Assembly: GCA_016206785.1 (NCBI GenBank)
Contig: JACQQV010000011.1
Span: 1-54,203, forward strand
Direction of reading: 5' to 3'
DNA length: 54,203 bases
Source of the DNA: Candidatus Omnitrophota bacterium
GTDB taxonomy: Bacteria; Omnitrophota; Gorgyraeia; JACQQV01
The notes under the pieces are model-generated. The model saw only the letters and a list, made by a program, of their open reading frames with translations. It did no database searches and was not told where the DNA came from. Below, in pieces: positions 47,317-54,203 of the stretch; the stretch's first letter is position 1, and every line of letters starts with the position of its first letter. A program made the position numbers and the translations under genes.

Positions 47317-48429
47317 GTGACACAAAAAAAAGCGATACGGATCGGGATTGTGGGAGTGGGAAATTGCGCCAGTTCCCTCATCCAAGGAATTGAATATTAC
47401 CGCGTCCATTCCCACAATGGAAAAAAAGAGACTGTCGGCCTCATGAATTATGGGCTCGGTGGGTATAGCCCGGCAGACATCCTGCCTGTTTGTGCCTTTG
47501 ACATCGACAAACGGAAGGTCGGAAAGCCCCTCAAGGAAGCCCTGTTTTCCCTTCCCAACTGTACCAAACCGATTTATCAGAACTTCGAGGACTCCCGTTT
47601 CACGGTCCAGATGGGCGATCCCTTCGATGGCGTTCCGAACCATATGAAGGATTTCCCTGAAGAGAGTCGGTTTGTCATCTCCACCCAAAGGCCTTCGAAT
47701 GTGAAAAGAATCTTAAGGGAGAGTGGCGCGGAGATTCTTCTTAATTACCTCCCTGTCGGCTCTGAAGTCGCAACGCGTTTTTATGCGGAGCGCTGTCTTG
47801 AGACCGGTGTGAGCCTCATTAACTGCATCCCCGTCTTTATCGCCAGTGATCCTCATTGGGCGAAACGATTCCGCGAAAAAAATATTCCTCTGATCGGTGA
47901 CGACATCAAATCTCAAATGGGGGCCACCATCATTCACCGCACCCTCGCAAAGCTTTTCACTGACCGAGGGGTGAAAATCGACCGGACGTATCAGCTCAAC
48001 ACAGGAGGGAATACCGACTTTCTCAACATGCTGGATAAAAAGAGACTTGCTTCGAAAAAAATTTCTAAAACAGAGGCGGTGCAATCTTCTCTCGACATTC
48101 CCCTGTCGCCCGAAAACATTCACATCGGGCCCTCAGACTATGTGCCCTGGCAGAAAGACAATAAGGTATGCTTTATCCGCATAGAAGGCCGCGGTTTTGG
48201 TGGAATTCCCCTGGATCTGGAACTCCGTCTCTCTGTAGAAGATTCTCCCAATTCAGCGGGGGTCGCGATCGATGCCATTCGCTGCTGCCGGATCGCCAGA
48301 GACCGAGGCATAGGCGGGCCCCTCATCTCCATCTCCGCCTACACCATGAAACATCCCCCCAAGCAGATCTGCGACGACAAGGCGAAAGAACTCGTGAAAC
48401 ATTTCGTCCTCGGTAGGATTGAAAGGTAG
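47317..48429 (+). CDS. ino1: myo-Inositol-1-phosphate synthase
   Basis: Converts glucose 6-phosphate to inositol 1-phosphate with NAD. The 370-residue protein starts at GTG and has the NAD loop RIGIVGVGNCASSLIQGIEY, the inositol-synthase motif PLIGDDIKSQMGATIIHRTL, QLNTGGNTDFLNMLD, and DYVPWQKDNKVCFIRIEGRG. Its length is that of the bacterial/archaeal type. It overlaps the start region of the CDP-alcohol transferase, so its product likely feeds an inositol phospholipid. Confidence 0.94.
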   Translation: MTQKKAIRIGIVGVGNCASSLIQGIEYYRVHSHNGKKETVGLMNYGLGGYSPADILPVCAFDIDKRKVGKPLKEALFSLPNCTKPIYQNFEDSRFTVQMGDPFDGVPNHMKDFPEESRFVISTQRPSNVKRILRESGAEILLNYLPVGSEVATRFYAERCLETGVSLINCIPVFIASDPHWAKRFREKNIPLIGDDIKSQMGATIIHRTLAKLFTDRGVKIDRTYQLNTGGNTDFLNMLDKKRLASKKISKTEAVQSSLDIPLSPENIHIGPSDYVPWQKDNKVCFIRIEGRGFGGIPLDLELRLSVEDSPNSAGVAIDAIRCCRIARDRGIGGPLISISAYTMKHPPKQICDDKAKELVKHFVLGRIER

Positions 48430-48433
48430 CCCC

Positions 48434-49087
48434 TTGCGCCTTGTTCCGAATACGATTACCCTCCTCGGCTTCCCCGCGGGTCTACTCGCTGGTTCTTTTC
48501 TCTACAAAGGTGCTTTTCTTTCCTCCGCAGCCTTTCTCCTTCTCCTTTGTGCCTGCGATGTTTTGGACGGGGCCCTCGCAAAAAAGAAGGGGCTTTCTAC
48601 CCCCTTCGGGGCCTTCCTCGACTCGACGGTGGACCGTGCCACAGAGTTCTTTCTTTTTATGGGGGCTCTCTTTTACTACTTTAAGGAGGGATCGGTGGAG
48701 ATGGCGGTTGTGACCTATGGGGCCCTGACCGGGTCGTTTCTTGTCAGTTACACCAGGGCCCGTGCGGAGAACTTCATCAAAAATTGCCGGGTAGGATTTT
48801 GGGAAAGGCCGGAACGGCTTCTCCTTTTTCTTCTGGGACTTCTGGGGGGTCGTCTCAAGACATCTCTCGGAATTTTGTTCATTGGAAGTACCTTAACGGC
48901 CCTTGACCGCATCCTCCACACGCGTCATGCGTTACAGCACGACGAAAAGGATCTCTTCGAGACAAATGCGACATCCCTCCCTCTCTATCGAAAGATCCTT
49001 TTCTGGCGGTATCCTCGGAGGAGCTGGCCCTACAGGATCTACGCGGGAGTCGTGGTACTCCTCACCCTCACCGTCAAACTTCCCTAA
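48434..49087 (+). CDS. CDP-alcohol phosphatidyltransferase family protein
   Basis: A ~217-residue membrane enzyme with about six helices. The family signature D-x2-D-G-x2-A-K-x8-G-x3-D-x3-D is complete in CDVLDGALAKKKG and STPFGAFLDSTVDR (the usual Arg is Lys). Because it directly follows inositol-1-phosphate synthase, the likely reaction is CDP-diacylglycerol plus inositol phosphate to phosphatidylinositol phosphate. No ATG is available; TTG at 48434 (reading LRLVPNTITLLGF) or TTG at 48419 is the start. Confidence 0.85.
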   Translation: MRLVPNTITLLGFPAGLLAGSFLYKGAFLSSAAFLLLLCACDVLDGALAKKKGLSTPFGAFLDSTVDRATEFFLFMGALFYYFKEGSVEMAVVTYGALTGSFLVSYTRARAENFIKNCRVGFWERPERLLLFLLGLLGGRLKTSLGILFIGSTLTALDRILHTRHALQHDEKDLFETNATSLPLYRKILFWRYPRRSWPYRIYAGVVVLLTLTVKLP

Positions 49088-51198
49088 ACGGACCAAACGG
49101 TCGATTCAAACTCCGGGGTCGGCCGTTTCACACGAAAGGATCCATACGGAGGCCAACGTTCAAGAATAAACTCCTCTGCGACGATCGAAATCGAAAAATG
49201 GAGTTCCTCCCCTTCTTTTACCTCAAGTTCTTCCCAACCGATCCCCATTTCAATAATCTCTCCCATCGAGAAACGGAAGGTCGAGAATCTTGGATTTTCA
49301 AAAGAACCCTGTTGGATCTCCTGTTCAATCTCATGGGCTTCCTCTTTCCAGCCCAAACGGATCAAAAGAGGCTTCTCTTTCTCCAAAAGCGTTTGATCAA
49401 AATCGAGACGGATAAAAAAGGATGTGGCATTGAAGCCGTAATAAAAATGCTTGAGGAAACTTTCCATCCGATGCATGGAGCCCCCCTGTTTTGAAAGATC
49501 AAGATGCCCCGCCTGGAGCCATTCCAGATAGGAAGTCTGCCGGCCATCGAGGATGGGGGTGAAAAATTTCGTCGGTTCACTTAGAGACTTTGAACTCTCA
49601 CGGATAGGAGCCTTCAGGTGAACCGGAATTTCTAATCCGAGGGAAAGATAAACGTGGGAGAGATGATTCCTAAAGAGTTGGTCAAAGAGTTCCTTGTGGC
49701 TCGAATCATGATCGTCCCCGTACCACCAGTTCCAATCACTCCCTTCCGCCGCATAGAGGGACTGTTGTGCTTCTTGTCGCGCCGGTTCGGGCCCAGAAAA
49801 ATTTAAAATTTCTTTGCGCGCTTTCTCCAGATATTCCCAGGCGGTATTTTTTTCTGGGTGGCCAATCCAGATTCTAAAATTTCCAGCGATCCAGGATCCG
49901 GGAAAAATGGAGGAGAGGGACGGAAGCGTCTCAAAATGGGTAAGCGCTTCACTTACCGTCACGGCCTTGAGCATCGGATCTTTTGAAATCCCTTCATAGA
50001 GAAAGTGCAAAAAGTCGTTCCCATCATTGGCATAATGTTCCCATGCATTTTCACCATCGAGGATAATGCCGACGACATGAGGTTTCTTCTCATGTTTAAA
50101 ATATTCTTTGATCCGGCGCAGCTGCCCCAGAAGGTCTCGCGCCGCATCGTGGGCTGGGTATCCCGCGTAGCGGAATCCGATCGCATCGGAGAGGTTTCTA
50201 TCTCTAAAAAGGAGAGCGATCTTTCCCTCTCCTTTTCCAAATTGATACGGGCTATAGAGGAGAGAAGCGTCCCTTGTCTTTTTAAGGGTCCGAAGAAGAA
50301 TTTCCTCATCCGTCGCGGCCCATTGGAAGCCTGCCTCGATCGCCATCTGAAGGGTTTCCTCACTGACTGAGCCCTCAGAAGGCCAGAGACCTCTCGGGGG
50401 ACGACCAAAGTGTTTCTGGTAATGGACCACGGAACCTTCGAGTTGCGAACGTGCGTCTTCGGGATGAGAAAAACGCTGTTTGGGGAGGGGGAGGTCGGGC
50501 ACTGCCACTCTGGCAATCTGTGTATCGCAGAGAAGCGGGAGGATCGGGTGGAAATAAGGAGTGGTCGTGATTTCAATTTTCCCATCTTCCTGAAATGCTC
50601 GATAGGTTGAAACGATGTCCCCGAGAATTTTCTTTTGGAGTTCGAGGATGACCGTTTTATCCCCCTCGGTAAAACGGTGTCGCTTTACAAGATCCTTGAG
50701 CTCGGGAAATTTTTTCTGAAAAGAAGGGTCAAACCAGGCAAGATTGGAGAGGCACTGAAGATCTAAAAAATCTTGGAGGGTAAAATAATGGTGGGCACGC
50801 CGGAGTGCTGCGGGGGTTATGGTTTTTCCCCTTTTCTCCAGAAGTTCCTGGTATCGGGGAAATTTCCCCACCATGTGGGTCCAATGGGCCATGAAGAAAT
50901 TTAAGAGGAGAAAATCTTTTTCCTCCAAAGAGAGTTCGTCCGCTTTTTTTTCTGTCATCTCCCAATAAAGGTCCTTCTCGCCGGTAGCGAGCGACTCCAG
51001 TTGATCGATGAGGCAAGGGACGAGATTAAACGTTTGATGCATGGAGGGAAACTCATTCAAAAGGAGCACCATATCGAGGTAGTCTTTGATGCCATGAAAG
51101 CGAACCCAAGGAAGGACCGCCTTACGACCCAAGAGCGGGTCCCGGTATTCCGGTTGATGCATATGCCAGAGAAAGCAGAGGTAGAGAGGGTGAGACAT
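49084..51198 (-). CDS. GH57-family glycoside hydrolase, alpha-amylase-like
   Basis: A 704-residue cytoplasmic enzyme (no signal peptide). The N-terminal GH57 catalytic domain starts YLCFLWHMHQPEYRDPLLGR, with the nucleophile E275 in PPRGLWPSEGSVSEE and the acid/base D381 in VVGIILDGENAWEHY. The C-terminal part carries FRIWIGHPEKNTAWEYLEKA and a beta-rich end. It probably hydrolyses or transfers maltodextrin/glycogen chains. The ATG lies 10 bases after TATAAT, so the leader is only about 3 bases. It is convergent with the CDP-alcohol transferase (4-base overlap). Confidence 0.92.
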   Translation of the reverse strand: MSHPLYLCFLWHMHQPEYRDPLLGRKAVLPWVRFHGIKDYLDMVLLLNEFPSMHQTFNLVPCLIDQLESLATGEKDLYWEMTEKKADELSLEEKDFLLLNFFMAHWTHMVGKFPRYQELLEKRGKTITPAALRRAHHYFTLQDFLDLQCLSNLAWFDPSFQKKFPELKDLVKRHRFTEGDKTVILELQKKILGDIVSTYRAFQEDGKIEITTTPYFHPILPLLCDTQIARVAVPDLPLPKQRFSHPEDARSQLEGSVVHYQKHFGRPPRGLWPSEGSVSEETLQMAIEAGFQWAATDEEILLRTLKKTRDASLLYSPYQFGKGEGKIALLFRDRNLSDAIGFRYAGYPAHDAARDLLGQLRRIKEYFKHEKKPHVVGIILDGENAWEHYANDGNDFLHFLYEGISKDPMLKAVTVSEALTHFETLPSLSSIFPGSWIAGNFRIWIGHPEKNTAWEYLEKARKEILNFSGPEPARQEAQQSLYAAEGSDWNWWYGDDHDSSHKELFDQLFRNHLSHVYLSLGLEIPVHLKAPIRESSKSLSEPTKFFTPILDGRQTSYLEWLQAGHLDLSKQGGSMHRMESFLKHFYYGFNATSFFIRLDFDQTLLEKEKPLLIRLGWKEEAHEIEQEIQQGSFENPRFSTFRFSMGEIIEMGIGWEELEVKEGEELHFSISIVAEEFILERWPPYGSFRVKRPTPEFESTVWSV

Positions 51199-51208
51199 CG
51201 TGGAGGAT

Positions 51209-51217
51209 ATTATAACA
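51209..51217 (-). promoter_or_regulatory. Extended -10 promoter for the GH57 hydrolase
   Basis: TGTTATAAT on the minus strand, 10 bases before the ATG at 51198. No convincing -35. Predicted leader of 3-4 bases. Confidence 0.5.
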
Positions 51218-51234
51218 TAAATTCATGGCCTCAT

Positions 51235-51267
51235 TAAAAAACCCCCTGGGCCTTGCGACCCAGGGGG
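51235..51267 (-). terminator. Rho-independent terminator of the porin gene
   Basis: CCCCCTGGG, 8-base loop, CCCAGGGGG and a run of T on the minus strand, 20 bases after the porin stop. Strong 9-bp stem. Confidence 0.93.
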
Positions 51268-51287
51268 TCAAAACACAAAACTAAACC

Positions 51288-52658
51288 TTAGAAGGCGACG
51301 GATACACCTCCGGTGACTTGAATTGCAGTGTCTCTTGCATCCGGCTCCCAGGCATCTCCCGGTGAGAAGACAGCGATCGCGGAATTGAGCGCGACATCCT
51401 CTGTGTAGTCATAGGTCGCAGTGAAGTCAAACTCATTCCCGTATTCTTCATCATCCGTGTAGACGCCGGTGTTATCTGTTGCACCAACACCGGCCGCAGC
51501 AGAGGTATCATTTTCCTCAACCAGTTGGAAATAATACCAATCGGCGGTAACGGTGAGGTCCTCGAGAGGTACAAAACTCGCACCAAGGTTGACGATGTGC
51601 ATGTTGGTGTTCGAGTTCTGAGGTGTTCCACCACTCACCGTCGAAAGATTCATCCGATCGGCGATGATACCCCAGGTCTGGTCCTCTGCAAGTGGGATCC
51701 AAGACTCCTGGTCACCCGCATTCCCCACCTCTTCTCCTGAGAAAAAGGCATATTGAAGCTTTACCGCAGGTTTGAAGGTGGTGTTGAAGGTATACTGACC
51801 ATTGAACTGGAAGGCGTTTGCGGATTGATCACGGTTCGGCGTGAAGTCACCGGTTTCAAAAGCAAGTTCGCCCCCCACTGTGAGACTCTCCGTCGGTTCG
51901 ACATTTCCTCTGATACCAAAGGTATAGAGCGTCTCCCCTCTGAACGATCCACCCCGCTGAGGTTGAATTTGGGCGATGGAGGAGGCTGTCTCTGCGACTC
52001 CCAGATCCTGATAACCGACCACATAGGCGGCTACGTTTGCGTTGTAGCTCCCGACCGCATAGTCCACATCGACGCCCCACAGATCGATATCCCGTGAGAC
52101 AGTCCCTGTCTCATCGAGTTTTGCATAGAAACTATCGATCGTGATCGGATCGAAATCAAGGACGCTACGGACGGCGTCAAAGGCTTTCCTGACACTGAAC
52201 TCTCTTGCGACAAGCCCTGTCTCTGCAGACTGTGAATTGTTGTCCACATCACCGACCACAAGCGCATTGCCATAACGAAGTTCCTGACGACCAAGCGTCA
52301 AGGTGAGCGGTGAATACAAGAACTCCTTGAGGGAGATCGAAGCAAGATCAATCACAACCCCTGTATCCCCGGAGGAAGTGATCCCTTCCGCTTCATCGTC
52401 CCAGTCCCGCTCATTGAGCAACCGAACGGTCGTCGAGACATTGTCGGTTAAATCTGCATCGACCCTGACGCGAGTCGTCGTGTTGAACCAATCCTGATCG
52501 TCGTCGTCTGCCCCGGCGTCACTGAAGTCAAATTCTTTGCGGTAACCGATATAGGTGTTAAGATCACCGCTCACTTTCACGTTCTGTACTTCAGCGTATG
52601 CTGGCATGACAACGAAGACCAACAATGCCAAAGCGCAAAACAGCGCTGATTTCTTCAT
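51288..52658 (-). CDS. Outer-membrane porin, alginate-export type
   Basis: 456 residues with a signal peptide (MKKSALFCALALLVFVVMPA YA) and many alternating beta strands. The alginate-export family pattern includes LTLGRQELRYGNALVVGDVD and DLWGVDVDYAVGSYNANVAA, and the protein ends in Phe (GVSVAF), typical for beta-barrel insertion. It is rich in D, N and T, as loops of acidic porins are. The substrate is unknown. It is a single-gene unit with a strong promoter, a ~200-base leader and a terminator, so it is likely abundant. Confidence 0.9.
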   Translation of the reverse strand: MKKSALFCALALLVFVVMPAYAEVQNVKVSGDLNTYIGYRKEFDFSDAGADDDDQDWFNTTTRVRVDADLTDNVSTTVRLLNERDWDDEAEGITSSGDTGVVIDLASISLKEFLYSPLTLTLGRQELRYGNALVVGDVDNNSQSAETGLVAREFSVRKAFDAVRSVLDFDPITIDSFYAKLDETGTVSRDIDLWGVDVDYAVGSYNANVAAYVVGYQDLGVAETASSIAQIQPQRGGSFRGETLYTFGIRGNVEPTESLTVGGELAFETGDFTPNRDQSANAFQFNGQYTFNTTFKPAVKLQYAFFSGEEVGNAGDQESWIPLAEDQTWGIIADRMNLSTVSGGTPQNSNTNMHIVNLGASFVPLEDLTVTADWYYFQLVEENDTSAAAGVGATDNTGVYTDDEEYGNEFDFTATYDYTEDVALNSAIAVFSPGDAWEPDARDTAIQVTGGVSVAF

Positions 52659-52864
52659 TCATTCCTCCTTCAAAGTTTGAAACGAAATAACCTTTTTTTG
52701 TATAGGTGGTTAGCCTCATTCGTCTTCTTGAATCACCTTAAGGACCTTGCAGTTTTTATCTGCATCGTCCGATAACTTCGGCTTTCTAGTTCTTCCCCCC
52801 TTTCCTCGCCAAGATTAAAGTTACCTAATTTGTTTTTAGTCCTACCTTTTCAAGTAGTTAAAGT
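52659..52864 (-). promoter_or_regulatory. Long structured 5' leader of the porin gene
   Basis: No gene is seen between the porin and tRNA-Arg (52659-53018). The predicted ~200-base leader contains a hairpin GGAC-GA-TGCAG / CTGCA-AG-GTCC (52742-52770) directly preceded by a CCGA/TCGG hairpin (52769-52781). GGAGGAATG is the ribosome binding site. It does not match a riboswitch I can name. Confidence 0.5.
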
Positions 52865-52894
52865 ATCCTAACACAATTTCCTTTGAAGTGTCAA
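52865..52894 (-). promoter_or_regulatory. Promoter of the porin gene
   Basis: TTGACA (52889-52894), 18 bases, TAGGAT (52865-52870) on the minus strand. Confidence 0.7.
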
Positions 52895-53018
52895 GTATTT
52901 TTTTCCAAGTACTCGGAAGTTTTCTATAACTCTATGTGATTAAAAAAGTTGTGTATTGAACAAGCGTTCATTTTTGTACGCCCCATTTTATCCGACCTAT
53001 GAGGATAAAGCGAATTCA

Positions 53019-53094
53019 TGCCCCTGGAGAGATTCGAACTCCCGACACAAGGTTTAGGAAACCTCTGCTCTGTCCATATCTGAGCTACAGGGGC
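53019..53094 (-). tRNA. tRNA-Arg (anticodon CCT)
   Basis: Acceptor GCCCCTG/CAGGGGC, anticodon stem GAGGT/ACCTT around TTCCTAA (CCT), T arm GGGAGTTCGAATCTCTC. The discriminator is A; the following TGA shows that CCA is not encoded. The D loop is slightly enlarged. It lies 7 bases after apt and is probably co-transcribed. Confidence 0.93.
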
Positions 53095-53101
53095 GCTATC
53101 T

Positions 53102-53617
53102 TTAAAACGAAAGCAAGGAGGAAACCGGATATCCCTTAAGACGTTCTCTCCCCTTTAAGAAAGAAAGCTCGACGAGAAAAACGACGCCAACCACACGACC
53201 TCCGAGGGACCGTACCAGTTCCACCACGGCCGCTGCGGTTCCCCCTGTGGCTAAAAGGTCATCGACAATGAGGACCTTCTCTCCTTCGTGAATCGCGTCT
53301 TCATGAATTTCAAGCGTGTCTTCTCCGTATTCCAACGCATAGGTAATCCGCTTGGTCCGATAAGGAAGTTTCCCCTTTTTTCGCACTGGAACAAGACCGG
53401 CCCCCAGTCGGTAGGCGATCGCCCCTCCCAGAATAAAACCTCTCGCTTCGACGCAGGCGACGAGATCCACTTTCTTTCTGGAAAATTTTCCGGCGATCTC
53501 ATCGACAACCTTTCCGAAGGAATTCGGATCGCGAAGGAGGGGGGTGATGTCTTTAAAAATGATCCCTTCCTTCGGAAAATTTGGAATATCTCGGACGAGG
53601 GCCTGGAGTTCTTTCAT
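53102..53617 (-). CDS. apt: Adenine phosphoribosyltransferase
   Basis: Salvages adenine to AMP with PRPP. 171 residues with FPKEGIIFKDITPLLRDP, VACVEARGFILGGAIAYRLG, VPVRKKGKLPY and the PRPP loop VLIVDDLLATGGTAAAVVEL. It follows the sigma factor gene by 12 bases. Confidence 0.97.
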   Translation of the reverse strand: MKELQALVRDIPNFPKEGIIFKDITPLLRDPNSFGKVVDEIAGKFSRKKVDLVACVEARGFILGGAIAYRLGAGLVPVRKKGKLPYRTKRITYALEYGEDTLEIHEDAIHEGEKVLIVDDLLATGGTAAAVVELVRSLGGRVVGVVFLVELSFLKGRERLKGYPVSSLLSF

Positions 53618-53629
53618 GAAAAGGTCAAA

Positions 53630-54203
53630 CTACTCGAACCCTTTGAGAATGAGGTTCTCAGTGGCCAGGAGAGCTTTCAGCTTGCGCATGGCGGTATTTT
53701 CAATTTGTCTCACGCGTTCGCGGGTGATGCCAAATCGTTTGGCGGTTTCAGAAAGGGTATGGGTCACCCCGTCTCGGAGGCCGAACCGGAGCGTTAGAAT
53801 CTCTTGTTCGCGTTTATTCATTTTTTCCAAAAGGTCTTTCACCCGTTCGTGACGGATGATCTTTCCGAATTCGTCGACGGGCGAAAGGCTCGCCTCGTCC
53901 TCGATCAAATCCATAAATTGACCCGAATCATCCTCTCCAATCGGTGCATCGAGTGATGTCGTCCGAGAGACGAAACTACTGATTTCCTTCACCTTCTTGA
54001 TCGGCATCCTCATCGCCTTGGCGAGTTCATTGGTCCGGGGTTTGCGACCCAACCTCTGCGTCAGTTCCTCTTGTATCTTTTTTAAACGACTGAGCGTTTC
54101 GACCATATATACGGGAACGCGGATCGTTTTCCCTTGATTGGCAATCGCCCGCGTAATGTATTGTTTCACCCACCACGCCCCATACGTCGAGAAACGATAC
54201 CCC
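53630..54203 (-). CDS. rpoS: RNA polymerase sigma-70 factor, RpoS/RpoD type, C-terminal part
   Basis: The 3' part of a group 1/2 sigma factor; the 5' end lies beyond the window. It begins in region 2.4 (GYRFSTYGAWWVKQYITRAI), then region 3 (TIRVPVYMVETLSRLKKIQE, LGRKPRTNELA) and region 4 (LTLRFGLRDGVTHTLSETAK, RFGITRERVRQIENTAMRKL). Region 3 and the apt neighbour fit RpoS of delta-type bacteria better than RpoD, but this is not certain. Read alone, an internal ATG at 54169 would wrongly suggest a complete small gene. Confidence 0.9.
   Translation of the reverse strand, partial: GYRFSTYGAWWVKQYITRAIANQGKTIRVPVYMVETLSRLKKIQEELTQRLGRKPRTNELAKAMRMPIKKVKEISSFVSRTTSLDAPIGEDDSGQFMDLIEDEASLSPVDEFGKIIRHERVKDLLEKMNKREQEILTLRFGLRDGVTHTLSETAKRFGITRERVRQIENTAMRKLKALLATENLILKGFE

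Noticed and set aside
53630-54169. Sigma factor as a complete 179-residue gene
   Set aside because: The frame continues upstream through GYRFSTYGAWW, core region 2.4, to the window edge, so the gene is truncated by the window.

Overview
The window reads as one stretch of chromosome from an aerobic, respiring, Gram-negative bacterium. It encodes an aa3-type heme-copper oxidase with heme A synthesis, a b6c-type quinol:cytochrome c complex with a large multiheme subunit, a Tat component, an outer-membrane porin, GH57 polysaccharide enzymes and c-di-GMP turnover. The gene content and orders (DUF4912 next to GH57 branching enzyme, hemX-like/hemA/hemC/cobA-hemD/hemB/hemL, a b6-type bc complex with a multiheme partner) suggest an uncultivated lineage near Nitrospirota or a deep 'deltaproteobacterial' group. 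This placement is inference and not firm. Nearly all genes lie on the minus strand. No CRISPR, intact insertion sequence or phage was seen.

Region 1 (1-12 kb): the 5' end of tuf, preceded by tRNA genes in the order Thr(TGT)-Tyr-Gly-Thr(GGT). This is the classical thrU-tyrU-glyT-thrT-tufB order, but here it is split by aconitase, a GGQ release-factor-like gene, a small HTH gene and a coiled-coil gene. Upstream is a tightly overlapping housekeeping operon (mnmA, tRNA-Met, a secreted protein, tilS, ftsH, folP, pdxJ, acpS, nnrD). Three copies of a ~120-nt structured repeat lie exactly between an upstream coding gene and the 5' end of a downstream tRNA. Compensatory base changes in both hairpins make this the most likely undescribed element in the window.

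Region 2 (12-21.7 kb): a plus-strand ferredoxin/membrane-protein module, then a convergent cytochrome oxidase operon. The operon runs from a cupredoxin-like protein through coxA, coxC, coxD, two small membrane ORFs, coxB, ctaA, ctaB and SCO to DUF420. CoxA keeps all metal ligands and D-pathway residues but has Ile at the K-pathway Lys354 position. A membrane protein and a zinc-ribbon protein lie upstream.

Region 3 (21.7-38.4 kb): a cold-shock gene with an elaborate leader, a cyclophilin, then a 15-gene, 15.4-kb minus-strand run. It joins tetrapyrrole synthesis (met8-like, hemX/ccsA-like, hemA, hemC, cobA-hemD, hemB, hemL), quinone synthesis (ubiE/menG, polyprenyl diphosphate synthase), tatA and a bc complex (HEAT protein, Rieske, cytochrome b6, subunit IV, octaheme cytochrome c). 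The same unit thus makes heme, quinone and the complex that uses them. Its only clear promoter lies at the start codon of the first gene, which predicts a leaderless mRNA.

Region 4 (38.4-54.2 kb): an ECF sigma/anti-sigma pair behind a secreted protein with exact 26-residue repeats; a pterin operon with folE and a PTPS/QueD-like protein that appears to have lost its catalytic and pterin-binding residues; glycogen-type genes (GH57 branching enzyme, DUF4912, CBM48, GH57 amylase-like) around an inositol-phosphate synthase/CDP-alcohol transferase pair; an M23 peptidase; a GAF-HD-GYP protein; an alginate-export-type porin with a long structured leader; tRNA-Arg; apt; and an RpoS/RpoD-type sigma factor cut by the window edge.
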